Below, piece after piece: positions 48,961-60,990 of a stretch of DNA of 64,000 nucleotides. Numbering within the stretch: the first letter of the stretch is position 1; every line of letters begins with the position of its first letter. Location: the NCBI GenBank assembly GCA_030737835.1, contig CM060857.1:10991030-11055029 (forward strand), written 5' to 3'. Origin of the DNA: Acorus gramineus (lineage: Eukaryota; Streptophyta; Magnoliopsida; Acorales; Acoraceae). The position numbers were made by a program, and so were the translations under genes. The notes under the pieces were generated by a model. The model was not told where the DNA came from, searched no databases, and saw nothing but the letters and a program-made list of their open reading frames with translations.

Positions 48961-49654
48961 AAAAAAAATGTGACTTTTTTATCAGATACAAATGACCTGT
49001 TTTTTTTTTTTTGTCAAAAAAAAAAAAAAAAATACAAAATGACAGGTAAGTTTCGATTGGCAGAAGAAATCTATCCTTTTTTATTCGCCATTGTTAACGG
49101 TTTGTTGGGGAAGAGAATCAGATGGATTGAAATCTTGATCGCCTAATTTTTTTTCTTTTTTTTTCATTCATATGGCTTTGCCCAAATCGGAACCCTAACA
49201 TTCAAATTTTATTGGGGAGAGGAATTAGTGGTGCCCCCATTTGTGGAATTCGGTTACTTTGGGGAGAAGAATTAATGGTGCCCCAATTTGTGGGATTCGG
49301 TTACGATTTTAATGAGGATATTAATGATAAGGATAGTTGTGTAATTGGCCTTTTGGTGGTTAGAAAAAGTCAAACATTGGACCAATAGGATTATGCCACC
49401 TATTGGGGCTCCTAATTTTTGGGGCCTGGGTAGCAGCACTGAAATTATAATTATGCATGAAAACACAAGAAAATTTAAAAATACATATCAAAAGGATAGT
49501 ATCATATTGAGAAAAGAATAAATTTTAAAAATTCAATTCTAAAAATACTCAAATAGTTTTAATACACCCATATTTTTAGGGATTTGGGGCCCCTTGGGGT
49601 AGGGCCCTAGCCCCTAGGCAGTTGCCTTGATTGCCTACCCCAGGGCCGGCTCTG

Positions 49655-50302
49655 TCCTAAATCAAAAGGATATAAATATTTGGATTCGAATAGAGTTGGA
49701 TTCTAACGAAATACACATATTTTTCTATATAATTGACGTGTAAGTATAGACATTAATTTGAATAATCAAACATAAATATGAGAGATTTAAAGTTTATCTT
49801 GTCTTTCACATATATATGATACATAGAAATAAAAATAGTTAATGAATAGGACAATGAATATGATGTTGAATTCAGATTTTTTTTTCTTCCAGATAAGATA
49901 CATTGATATCCGTATCCGCATTTTAAATATTTGAATATCTGATAATTTTTTTATTTATAAGATACATATTCATAACAAATAAAAACATTTTTTGTATAAT
50001 GGACGAGCTTATCATGCGTTTCTTCTACCGTCTCCAATTGTTAGGACATATTTTGTTAATGAAGTTCAAGCTTTTATAATAATGAATTATATATTCAAAT
50101 GAATTATAGAATTTTATAATAAAGTATAATGTTTTCCAACCTAACATATAATAGTTGAAAATCAACTACAAAAATAATTAAGTGTATCAACATGCAAATG
50201 AATAAACTATTAATATGCAAATTAATACAAGCGGTCCGATTTCTCTATGGAACAATTATGAACATTTTGTATACTCTCAATTGTACAATGTAGATATTGA
50301 CT
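49655..50302. other. AT-rich spacer, possibly decayed MITE
   Basis: No gene is seen. ATATCCGTATCCGCATTTTA near 49909 resembles the subterminal repeats of the hAT MITE at 16068, so the flanks of the 46.09-kb element may be an old copy of that family. This is weak. Confidence 0.3.
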
Positions 50303-50668
50303 AGGGCTGGTAAACGAACCAAGCCACTCGAACTCAGCTCGGGCTTGGCTCGATATGAGCTCGTTCAGGCTCGTTCAATTAGACAAATGAGCGAAGCTTG
50401 AACAATTTTTAAAACTCGGTTAGGCTTGGGAGCTGGATTGAACTTCATTTTGTATTAAAATTCAACTCGTTTGTGTTATAAAAATTTAGTTGAAGTTTGA
50501 CTCAACTCCTTTGTAAAATCAGAACATTAAATCAATACAAAGTTATGCTCGTTTAGGCTCATGAACATAGTTCATTTATGCTAAAAGTTTATTTTAAACA
50601 CCTAAAAACCCTAAAATGAAGAAGAATATTAGACTTGTGAGCTCAGTTCAACTCGGCTCGTTTACCAT
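50303..50668. mobile_element. hAT-like MITE with AGCTCG/CGAGCT repeats
   Basis: The left end GGGCTGGTAAACGAACCAAG is mirrored by ACTCGGCTCGTTTACCA at the right. Both halves contain GGCTCG, GAGCTC and related motifs. This matches a widespread plant MITE type with a GGGCTGGTAAACGAGC terminus. The outermost right bases and the target duplication are not clear. Confidence 0.5.
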
Positions 50669-51487
50669 AAAATTTGTGTTTATCATAGTTGCAACCATAG
50701 AATATTTCCATTTAAAATAAGATAATGTTAGGAACAGTATCGCATAGTACTGCCCACATGTTTTATTTCTTTTGTATGCTAAATATCACATATGTGCCTT
50801 TAACTATATATATATATATGCCTTGTTAGCAAATATAATAAATAAAGTAACCTCATTAGTTGACCAACAAAGAAAGAAGAGCAACATTTTCCTCCATAAC
50901 TCCAGTAAAAATAAATAAAGAAGAATATATTTCTAGTGGAGAAGCATTTGATTTTGATTCCTTGAATTAAAGCATCAGATCCAATATATCCAATTTTGAG
51001 GATCTGACAATTTTTTCCAGTTCCCATTCTTTCTTTCTTTTTTCTGGTGGAAATCCATTCTATATTACTTGGATATCAGAAAGATGTGAGATTCAATTAT
51101 GTGCACCTTAAAATTAGTGAGTAAACAATTCATGAGCCATTGATCAGAGACAATTGGAACAACAAATTAATACATTGGGTCAGTTTACAGTGACAAAGGG
51201 TCTCTGACATTACATCACAAAGAGAACGAATTCCAACTGTCAGAAAAGATTTCATTAAACAACATTCTGTACATACAACCTTTGCCCAGACCTTTTCATG
51301 CATACAACAAACTTTAGTCACACCCAAATCAAACACACACACACACACACTCACACACAAACTCACAGAGATTACAGGGAAGGAATTCTAAGCCTAAAAG
51401 GAGACCAGGAAAGAAGGAAAAAAGGTGTGAAAAGCTGAATGAACAAGTCGTTTGTTATTATGCATTGGATCACTTCCTCCTTAACAA
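50669..51487. other. AILP1-like 3' flank
   Basis: This is non-coding DNA that should contain the 3' UTR of the minus-strand gene ending at 51488. A CA-rich run lies at about 51332-51358. Nothing else was recognised. Confidence 0.4.
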
Positions 51488-54387
51488 TCAGCTGCTGCTG
51501 CTGTTAGTATCCCAGTTAGTCCAGTTAGCCGCGCTACCGACCCGAGGCATGGTGTTGATCCTGGTGAACTTGTCGACTTTGAAGTTGGCGCCGCACATGA
51601 TCCCCTCGCTGTCCACCCTCGGCATTGCCTTCATCTTGTTCATCGGGTGCTCGTAACTCCTCAAACCTCCATCGCTGTGGAACATGCACCCTGCAACACA
51701 CCCAATTTCACATGCACATCACATTCCCATTCATAGAGCATGAGGTTGTGTTTGGAAACAGGTTAGATTTTCACTTAAGGCGGCTTTTGAAGATTTTGCT
51801 ATTGCAAGAATCATACTTTTAGAATCGATTTGGTAACTATGGTTCAGATGGAAACTATTTCGTTACCAGAATATATTTCTATAGATTCCGTAGTAGTGAG
51901 GAATGAATTTTTTTTTTTGGTCTAAAATGCTCTAGTGTGAACACACGAATGATGGGTTCCAAACATCATTTACACATGTTCCAGCAGAAGAAGAACGAAA
52001 ATAAATGCCAAGTTGACCTGATTCCAAATGCCCCTAGTGGCCCAAGCATTTATAAAACGAAATGGTTGTAACAAAAAGAAATCTAACAAAAGATGACACC
52101 TTAAAAGTTATTTTCAAAAACTATTTTAAATTAAAAGTTGTTCTTCAAACTCGTTTCGGAACACACCCTTAAACTACTTTTGAAATCAGATTTTGTTGGA
52201 TTTCTAAAGAGCTTTGAAACCACGTTTGCGTGAAATGTGATTCATGCAAAAGCAGAATCATCCATACATGTTTCCAAATGCTACTTCAGTTTGCCCTAGT
52301 TCCGGCGAATCACGTACCAGTCGGAAAAGGAGCAAAGGACTTGCCACAGCCTCCTTTAGCAATATCAAGTTCATCAGAAATGACAACAGACCCATCAGCA
52401 CCAATGCCCCAATAGAGCTTCACCTCTCCATCCGAACTCTAAACAAAGAACATCGTATTAAGCTACAATTCAAACATTTGATAGGTAGCACAAGAAATGA
52501 AATGCTTGAACGTACCAGTGCAACAAAGATGGTTCCGGAGATACTGTCGTAGATGATGAACGCGAAAGAACCGTCAAGGTCCTTGACGACCTGGTCGGCC
52601 GGGTATGGCCCACGGTCTCGCAGGGTGCGGTAGGCTTCAATCACGAGGAGGGCCTCGTTGGTCAACTTACAGAGGCCGTACTGCTTGATGAGGGAGCTCA
52701 GGTTGTCCAGGTTCCCCATGAACAGGCAGAATATGTTATCCAGGCTGCAGAACAACCTGCATTCAAGGAATTTTGTGTGGAAAAATTATACAAACACCTC
52801 TTTTTTGTTTTCTGTTCTTTGAGAATGAATTTGACTGACATGCAGCTCGACCTTTTTAAGAACACGTTAAGCATATACATTGTTAGCAATAAAGGGTGGC
52901 ATTAAATTGGGGGCCAACGTATAAATATCTTCTTGGAAACTTTTTTGGATAAAAAAAGTGTTTTGGGTAACCAATCTGTGTGACAAAATTATACTTGTAC
53001 ACACATTTATTCCCTATGTTTTGTGAATTTTCAAAACACTCTAAACCTATACATTGTTAGCATAAAGGGTGGCCTAACTATAAAGATTTATTTCCTTTTG
53101 AAGCCTTCAACATGTTCCAATTTTTTTTTTAAAATATAAAGCATATAATTAAATGTATACACAAATATGACTTGTGTCCTTGAAATGAAGGAGTTGAATG
53201 AAGTCTTGATTATAAAACTCATAAGAAAACAAAGGTAACGTTTGATAAGAGATGTCGTTGATTTTGCTTTAACAGTAATCAAACTTGGGTCCAATTGGAT
53301 TCACCTAATGGATCATGGGTTATAGACAAATTCATTTCCAAACACACATTTCATTGTGGCTTTAATTTAGAAAGCATTATTTTCAACTTTCATAAATAAT
53401 TTTTGAAAATCTCACTTTCTAAGGATTGAATTGCTCAAGTTAAAGTTGATTTTCAAACCCACCTCCAAACATTTTTATTATCCTCTAGTAGTGTTTCAAT
53501 AGGATTCTTGATAATCTAATATCAAAACAACATCAAAAAGTGAAAAGCTACTTTTCAAACTAGTCTCCAAAATCCACCGAAAATCAGGATAAGTCAATTC
53601 CAAAGCACCAAAATGAACACTGAAGATCAATTGAGCCAGTTTACACTGTTTACCATACTTTACACAGATTAGTTTCAAAACCTTAGAATCCCCACAAAAA
53701 AAGCCAAAAAATACTTCTTTTTTTGGGTCCAGATTCATCCAGGTTTGAGTACCATCAATATTGAACTGCACAACCTATTAATCAAACTACACAGTCTATA
53801 AATCGAACTACACAGTCAATTGTTGGACACAGTGCCACTCTCTGTGCAATTCGATCCAGAGGTTCTGCAATTTGATACCAGGCTTGACTGGATCGGGACT
53901 CTTTCTTTTGGTTCCCTTCCATGCCATTTTTGTCTCTCTCCTCTAACTACACCTAGGCTCTCTTTGCATGATTGTGGTTTTTTTTTTTTTTTTTTGAAGA
54001 TCGGTGCCCCTCGGATTTGATGGCCATCCTTCACCTCTTCTCTTTGGCCAAATTCCCACCCAGATATAAAAAGGTCTAAACCCACCCACATGTAGATCTA
54101 CTGATCTACAATTATTTCCCACGAAAAACGAAACCAAATCAAACGTTCCCCTCGCATAATCAAACGCAAACATACCTGCGTTTGAGCGAGAAGTGGTGAT
54201 CAGAAGGAACGGAGGCGAGGGTGGCGCCGCCACCGAATGTGGCGGCGAACGAGTTCGGGTGGAGCTTGTGGAAGTCCCTCAATATCTCGTCCGGCTGTTT
54301 CGCCTTCTGCGAGGCGGCGCCTCCGCCGCCTGGGCTGTTCAGCTCCTGCGGCGGGTGAGCGAACGCCTTCTGAAATATCGCCAACAT
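51488..54387 (-). CDS. AILP1: Aluminium-induced / TSJT1-like protein with YGL and LRDR motifs
   Basis: Member of the plant DUF3700 family, with a fold like class II glutamine amidotransferases. Its biochemical role is not settled; relatives are induced by aluminium, auxin, sugar starvation or dormancy. Minus-strand exons: 54176-54387, 52516-52756, 52318-52438, 51488-51690. They join in frame to 258 aa, the usual family length (about 250). Visible signatures: the N-terminus MLAIFQKAFAHPPQELNSP, the YGL motif (KQYGL, about residue 94), LRDRGPYPADQVVKDLDGSF (about 114-133), then SDGEVKLYWGIGADGS and the C-terminal MCGANFKVD. The mature family members lack the catalytic cysteine at residue 2 that true Ntn amidotransferases need; here residue 2 is Leu. 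The exon 3-4 intron contains a Tourist-like MITE. Confidence 0.93.
51744..52168. mobile_element. Tourist-like MITE in an AILP1-like intron
   Basis: The left end GGTTGTGTTTGGAAACAGG and the right end (inverted) GGGTGTGTTCCGAAACGAG form terminal repeats over a 425-bp AT-rich body. The flanking triplets are TGA (51741-51743) and TTA (52169-52171), an imperfect PIF-type target. It is non-coding. Confidence 0.5.
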
Positions 54388-54720
54388 TTTTTTTTTATAT
54401 ATTTATGTTATTATGTAAAATAAAAGGAATGAAAAGACAACGAACGAGTGAGTGAATGTTTGAGAACAACGTCTGTTGTGTTTATTTATAGTGAACAAAA
54501 AGAAGAGAAGGATAAGACGTCCGTGTGTGGAGATAAGGATGTCGTATTTCGATGAAATAGTATTGAAGGGTATTTATGGAATTTCTTGAGTTATCTTATC
54601 CAATGACATGTGGACACGTCAGCGTCACGGCTCGCCTCTGGTTTGAGTCAAACGGTGGATTTGTGCCACGTCATCGCCTGCTCCGTGGGGTGAAAACGGT
54701 GCGTCTGAGGGGGTTTGGGG
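54388..54720 (-). promoter_or_regulatory. AILP1-like promoter with TATA box and ABRE-type motifs
   Basis: On the minus strand TATAAATA lies at 54483-54490, about 95 bp before the ATG. Further upstream ACGTGGC (54665-54671), a match to the ABA-responsive element core, sits within TGACGTGGC. A second ACGT core within TGACGTGTCC lies at 54612-54621. These are bZIP-type binding sites. The layout fits a stress- or ABA-responsive gene, but function is inferred. Confidence 0.55.
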
Positions 54721-54849
54721 GAATCGGAGCCGTTGAAAGTGTTTATCAGACGGACGGTGCTCGCTCTGATTGTATTGCACTCGGCACTCTCGACTGTACA
54801 AATGGACGGGGTTTATGCGGTGGTTGGTATGGTAATTATGGATAACTGG

Positions 54850-57800
54850 TTTTCGATGAATTATTATTCCTTCTATGGGCTGGATTCATGATGGTGGAAT
54901 TAGTTAGACTGGTCTTCAGAATTGGTCCCCACTTTTGATATGTTTATTTATTAATAAAGGGAAACACCCATGTAATTCTTTTTAACTTTTTTTTTAAGTT
55001 CATGTAATTTTTTAAAAACACATGCGTAAATTTAAATAGTACTGTGAATTAAAATATTCATTGACAGATTAAGATTATTCTTCAAATATTTTATCTGATT
55101 AACCCTGGTAAAAAATATAATATATTAAAAAAATTCTATAGTGTTTTAAAAATATGAAAAATCATTTGTAAACGATAATTTTAACCCTTTAAATATGGGT
55201 GTATAATCTATTCGAATTCATAAAATTATCATTTACAGATGGTTTTTTCTGCATTTTTAATAAATTGTGAAGATTTTTTTTAGTATACTGTGTTTTCAGT
55301 TATGATTAATTAAATAGAATATTTACTGAGTATTTTTCATCTATCAATGAAAATTTAGCTCATGGGGTTATTTAGATTTACATAGGCTTTTTTAGGGGGC
55401 TATATGGACTTTAAGAAAGTAAATGAGTTATATGGATTTCAAGCAGTTTACAGGGTGTTATTTGGATTTTTTCCTTTTATAAATTAATACTTTTCCATAC
55501 TAGGTGAATTACCAAAAAAATTAATTCATAATAACGGTATAATATCATTAAGAAATAGATATGCCTACAAATTACTATGAAAAAAACAATATCATTATGA
55601 TCAAAAGAAAATGAAATAAAGTGAGAAAATTTTGATCAAAAGAAAAATAATGGAATATAAAATATTTTCCATCACTTTCTCTGAAATTCTCACCTATGAG
55701 GAAAGGAATATAAAAATAAGGGAGGAAAAGTGATAAATTTTTTTTTTCTTGTTTGACACAAACAATAGCTTTTTTAATCATCTAAGGAAATTTTTTTTAC
55801 TTTCCTTCACTTTTCATCATGTATAAACACACCCCAAGTAATATAGCAGATCATAGTTGCAACTTTGGTGGGAGGGATTGCTTGAAGGTTTGAAAACAAT
55901 AAAACTTGCTTATTAAAAAAGTAAAAAGCGAAAAAAAATGTTTTCAAACGGTTCCACAAAAACAAATTTAACTAAAAAAATTTGTTACAATTTTTTAACA
56001 CGAAAAATATGCTTTCTTAAAAAACAAAGAAAATGAGCTTTCTTGGAATTGAACTGAAACATTAACAAAGTGTCCCAAAGTGCACGGATCCATGGGAAAC
56101 AAAAACAAGAAGTGGTGGAAGACCTTCCAAAATCAATTGATCTGTTGAAGGGGACCATATTTCAATTATTCATTCACTGTCATGCTTTCACAATGAAACA
56201 TGTATGCAGTGTATAGGACAGTTTCTTCGTGATTTCAGTGGAATAAAAATATTGTTTTCTTTGTTACAAAACAAAGAAACCTGAAGTTGTTTAAGAACCA
56301 TTTAGTCTGGAGCTTTATTTGTTATAAAAGAAACAACTACATTTATTGCTTCTGTTTTGTGATACAAATTGAGGATATATTATCTCAATTCAGTTTTAAT
56401 CATTCACTTTTTTTTTTTTTTTTGCTTAAATCTTCCTTTATCAGTAGACGACAAGACTCGAATCCAATCCTTTCACTAACAAAGGGATATATGCTCCATA
56501 CCATCAAGAAGAGGTTCACATTTTCCTCTGGTGTATCACATTTTCCTTATGAGAAGTCTGAAGGGCGTTGTTACACCCAGATCCGTTTCCAGCCCTTTTT
56601 TCAGTCCTATATGTGTCGATAGAAAATTAACGACGCATATTCAGCAAGACATATGTTTCAAAAGAATTTTTTTACATTTTCTATAAATGCATCCATGTAA
56701 TTCATTAGAGTATATATTTTATTTTTTTATAAAAATATGTTTCTTATTAAATGAGATATAGTATTTTTAAAAAATTTAAAATACATGTAAACTGAAATTC
56801 AAATTGAAAATGAAACGCAGACAACATGACTGAAAAAAAAGTGTGAGACCCACTCGTAGGCCCATAGAAAGATTTTTTTTTTTTTTTTGGGTGTGCTAAG
56901 CACCTACGTCACCGTGCCCGATCTAGATAGAGATAGACACTTCACAAAATCCAAATCAGTGTCTCGAATGTCAGTAATATCACATGCTGAGACCATATTT
57001 TTACTCCTAATCTAACTTCTTTCGGAACCTCATACATGCACATAAAGAAAAAACAATAACAAATAAATAGAAACAATCCCACACACAGGAAAAAAAGTGG
57101 AAGAGCCCAAACTAATGAAAACTAGCTTCCTCTTTAGATAATAATCCCACTTCATATCTTTTAGATCATGTTTATTTTAAAATGCTAAAAATTTTCAAAT
57201 GCAAATCCAAATATATTTCATTTTTGTGTACATCTCCACTTTTATTATGTAAAAAAATTGAGTATGAAAAATTGTGTTTCCATTGTTTTTCAAAAGCTAC
57301 GTTTTGAATGCAGGATTATGAGAATATCTATTTTTTAACTACGGATCAAAACTCAACCTTAGTATGTCACGACAAAGGCTTGATTTTTCTGTGTTCTTTA
57401 CCTCGCTAATCACCTCCTTGTCATGTTGAGGACAACTTATTCTAAGTTTTTCTAACTCAACTCCCAAGAACATCTCAATTCCTCATCTCTATCTTTTCTT
57501 TTAAAATTTCAAAAGATATAAATATCCAATATAAAAATAAAAACTTTAAGACAAGCGAGTTCTAAGAAAATCGTTAACACCCCCCTCTTCATAAAAGATG
57601 TCAAATGATCAAATCTGATGCATCGATTTTCAAAAAAAAAAAAAAATTTGAAACAAGCATTTAACAAATATGAAAAGGATTGATGCGTTTAATGAGAGCC
57701 TAACTCATTAAGGAACTCTTACCATATCTAGGGAGAAAATGGAGGGTGGATTGGAGTCTCACATTTTGAAATTTGAATCCCTCCAATAAACAGTGAGGTT

Positions 57801-58451
57801 TGGATATTGGGTTGGAATTGCACTTTTTAGTCATGATCAGCCATAGGTATAGTCTCTCTAATATATATCTAAGAATTACTTTATTCCATCCAATTTTTTT
57901 TTCTTGAAAATATAATATCCCAATAAAACATTGTTTAAACAAACTAAATTTTCTATCAAGTTATCTAATATAAAATACTGATGTAGCACGAGATGTGGAG
58001 AGTCCACGAGAGTTGTTTGTTTGATTGAAAAGATATGAAGAAAACGGGTTTAGAGAATCCGTAGATGATCTAAATTTAAAAAAAAAAAAAACATAACTTT
58101 TGTTTCATAAGTCAGAAATATCTTATAGTGACTCAATTAGTACATCGCAAAGAACAAGTGCCCAAGGTATATATGGTCTATCTCATTTTTCTAAAATTCT
58201 TCCAATACAGACTTCAAAATTCTTTATTTCTGAAATTTTGTCATTCATGTAAAAAACTACTATATTTTATAATTTCTTCATTTAGGGCTATGATAATCAT
58301 TCTTTATTAGTGACGTGAATTTTGAATTTTTAAAATTTTAGTTAGGTTATTTTTTTTGTTACTAGTAGATTATAATAATTATGTAATTAAAATTTAAAAG
58401 TACATTCTTGCTAATTGTGATCTATAGAATTACTATCAATAACAACATAGA
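54850..58451. other. Gene-free AT-rich DNA
   Basis: About 3.6 kb contain no recognisable exon. A pair of similar AAAAGAAAATGA-like segments near 55600-55740 was the only local repeat noted. A possible SINE-like relic lies at 56405-56515. Confidence 0.5.
56405..56515 (-). repeat. Possible short tRNA-derived SINE
   Basis: On the minus strand TGGTATGGAGC, close to a tRNA box A, is followed about 34 bp later by GGATTCGAGTC, close to box B, and then by an A-run of 18 (56408-56425 as T on the plus strand). The layout is like a small plant SINE with a poly(A) tail. No clear target duplication was seen. Confidence 0.35.
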
Positions 58452-59246
58452 TAGGGCCGGCTCTGAGACTAGCTAAATGAGATGGGCCCTAGGTAGACTC
58501 ATAAATGGGCCCCTATTAACAAAAACAATTAAAATTAAAATTTATTTATTTTTACACAATTAAATATAACAAAATCTAATCCCAACAAAATAAAAAAATT
58601 AAAATAATGTAAAGTTTGAAAAAAATAGAGACTAAATGATAAAAACAAATATAAAAAATATGATATACTATGAGTTTTTTCTTTGTATCAAATAAAAATA
58701 AAACAAAACATCTGTAAAATAGAGACAAATGATAACAAACAAAAAAAAAATATGGGTAAACTTTTTTTTAAAAAAATTCCAATAAAGTAAGGAGGAAAAA
58801 TTATAGGAGTTAAAATAAATGAAAAAAATGAATAACATAAAAAAATGAATAAAAATAGAAAATAACATTTGATGAAACAAAACTAATAAATAAAAAAAGA
58901 TATGGATAGGTTTTAAAATAAATATTAAATTAGCCAAATAATCCCAATAAAGTAGAGAATGAAAACAAAATTCAATTAAAATTTAAAACAACCAATAAAA
59001 TAAAAAGGAAAATACAAAAATAAATTATAAAAATAAATATAAAACTAACATGTATGTTGATTTTTCCTTTTTACAAATCAAATAATAAATAAAAGAGTTT
59101 TAAAATCAGTATGAAGTAGTTCAACGAAAAGTAAGAAATCCCAATAAAATAGGGATTTGAAATTTTTTATTCAGAGATTTAGGGCCCTTTTAAAATAAGA
59201 GGCCCTATGCGACTGCCCTGGTCGCCTATGTTCAGGGCCGGCCCTA
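58452..59246. mobile_element. Small hAT element related to the 46.09-kb copy
   Basis: The 795-bp element has 14-bp terminal inverted repeats, TAGGGCCGGCTCTG and, inverted from the right, TAGGGCCGGCCCTG. The flanks AACATAGA (58444-58451) and AACATAGG (59247-59254) match at 7 of 8. Subterminal GGGCCCTA and AGGCCCTAT sequences extend the similarity between ends. The core is almost pure A/T and non-coding. Confidence 0.8.
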
Positions 59247-59254
59247 AACATAGG

Positions 59255-59949
59255 ATCAATCTTTTTTGAATTAATGTAAATTTTTCCTTTTTTCTTTCTA
59301 CCTCTTGGATTCAATATTTTCTTTAGGAAGAACACGTATTTTTCTTCTTGTCTCACACTACCACTTTATTAAAAATTTGGAAAGAGTGGATGTCTAGTTA
59401 AATCTGATAATTGGACTCTATCAGACATGCATTGCGAGTCTTCAATAATATATTTATGTATTTTTACATGCAAAACGTCAAAATATGCGACAGTGTAATA
59501 GTTATTTTTTGAAGTTACATGTCAGTGACTTATATCGGTTATTGATGGTTCATGATATAATTCACCACTAATTAAATCTCATCCAATGAAAGGAATCCAT
59601 CAAAGACTACAAGAGTAAAAATAATGTGTATATACATATAATATTTAAAGTGTCACTCATAAACACAATTCAAAAAAAAATTGTTCATTTTTCACCCATG
59701 AAATACAGCTTTTGCCTAAGCAAAATTTAGAGTATCTATGTACTGCAGGAAAACATGAAAACTATCGATTAGCTCAGGAAAATGTGAGAGAGGAAATAAA
59801 ACAAATTAAAGCTTCCCTAAAACTTGATTTATATATACTCACCGGTTGGATTTCGTCTCGAATGACTAAACCCTCTGAGCACATATATATAGATAAGACT
59901 ATTGGTTAGTGTTAAAGTTGTCCAGATTCATCACTATAAATAACGCAAA
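59255..59949. other. AT-rich spacer
   Basis: No gene, transposon end or RNA gene was recognised here. Confidence 0.4.
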
Positions 59950-60208
59950 AGAGGGATCGGGTTAGGTTCAATAGACGCTGGATAATTTAATTATTTAACA
60001 CGTTCTTGACCGTCTGATCTTCTTATTTTGAAATACACAAATTAATTTAATCATAAAAAAAAAGGGTTTAGAACTTAATTGTATTCTAAGTTTAGTTTTG
60101 AAATCTTACAAAATATCTCAAACGCAATAAAATAAAAAGATCAGACGGTTAAGAACGTGTTGGACAATCAAATTGTACAACGCCTGTTGAACTTAACCCG
60201 ATCCCCTC
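59950..60208. mobile_element. 259-bp inverted-repeat element (MITE)
   Basis: Nearly the whole length is two inverted arms of about 85 bp around a short centre. The left arm starts GAGGGATCGGGTTAGGTTCA and the right arm, inverted, GAGGGGATCGGGTTAAGTTC. Both contain AACACGTTCTT, then ACCGTCTGATCTT. No matching target duplication could be picked out, so the superfamily is open. Confidence 0.7.
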
Positions 60209-60645
60209 AGAAGAGAGTGACTTTAGCGACATAATAATAACGAAAAGATCCACATAGAGATTGGGAGGGGTTCTTGGAGAAAGAAAACTCCATGGGAGTT
60301 TCGTGAATCTTGAAATATATTTGTCTCATTTTTATCATAGTGGACGCTCTTGATTTTAACCTTTCGATGTTGCTTTAGGCTGATACACATAAAATTTATC
60401 TGGTGTGGTGCCTATTTTTTTTTTATTGATCCCGGATTTATCCCTTTTTGTGATTCCAGGATGAATACAAAACTCATTATTGCCTTGTTTTGTTTGCCCA
60501 AATATTATATTTTAAAGTGAATATGGGAGCATAGAGGGCTTCTTCGTTCTCGACATGATTGGTAGACAAACGTTGTATATCCCTGCTCTAGACCTTAGGT
60601 ACAACATTGGGCTCTACTACGCTTAGAAAGTAAAAATATGTATTT

Positions 60646-60648
<3 letters not shown>

Positions 60649-60682
<34 letters not shown>
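60649..60682. repeat. AT dinucleotide microsatellite
   Basis: About 16 AT units end directly before the GC-rich block at 60683. Two shorter runs lie at about 47286-47306 and 50804-50819. Confidence 0.85.
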
Positions 60683-60685
<3 letters not shown>

Positions 60686-60990
60686 ACGATAAGCTGCGGA
60701 CATGCGGACGAGGTCGCCGTGCGGATCTAATCTCGACCGTCCGATCGTGCTCGATCGGACGGTCCCAAAAAAAAAAAAAAAAAAAAATCACTCGACTCAG
60801 ACTCTCTCTGACTCCCTCTCTCTCTCTCTCTCTGACTCCCTCTCTCTCTCTCTCTCTCTCTCTGACTCTCTCTCCCTCTCTCGACTCTCTCTCTCTCTCT
60901 CGACTCTCTCTCGCCAAAAAAAAAAAACACTCGGCTCTCTCTGACTCTCTCTCTCTCTCGACTCTCTCTCTCTCTCGACTCTCTCGCCGG
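60683..60990. repeat. GC-rich hairpin followed by A-run and CT-rich tract
   Basis: A perfect 13-bp inverted repeat, GACCGTCCGATCG with a TGCT loop, lies at 60735-60764 and would form a strong hairpin. It is followed by an A-run of about 20 and then by roughly 200 bp of CT repeats broken by GACTC, GACT and one more A-run (60917-60927). There is no coding logic. Confidence 0.75.

Larger units (their letters stand above)
46090..49654. mobile_element. Non-autonomous hAT element, 3.6 kb, with exon-like repeats
   Basis: The ends are CAGGGCCGGCC and, inverted from the right, CAGAGCCGGCC. A perfect 8-bp duplication, TCCTAAAT, flanks the element at 46082-46089 and 49655-49662, diagnostic of the hAT superfamily. 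No hAT transposase ORF (no BED finger or hATC dimerisation domain) is visible. Inside are a 410-bp tandem duplication, two other direct duplications, and many GATAC motifs. A second pair of diverged inverted sequences (46530-46585 and 49385-49440, both GCCCCAA-rich with GGTGGCA) suggests another element nested inside. Confidence 0.85.

Noticed and set aside
52175-52300. Possible further MITE next to the one in the AILP1-like intron
   Set aside because: GTTTCCAAATGC-like ends are present, but no matching opposite end or duplication could be found.
55560-55750. Apparent inverted A/T-rich segments
   Set aside because: Similarity is explained by AAAAGAAAA-type simple sequence; no defined ends or target duplication.
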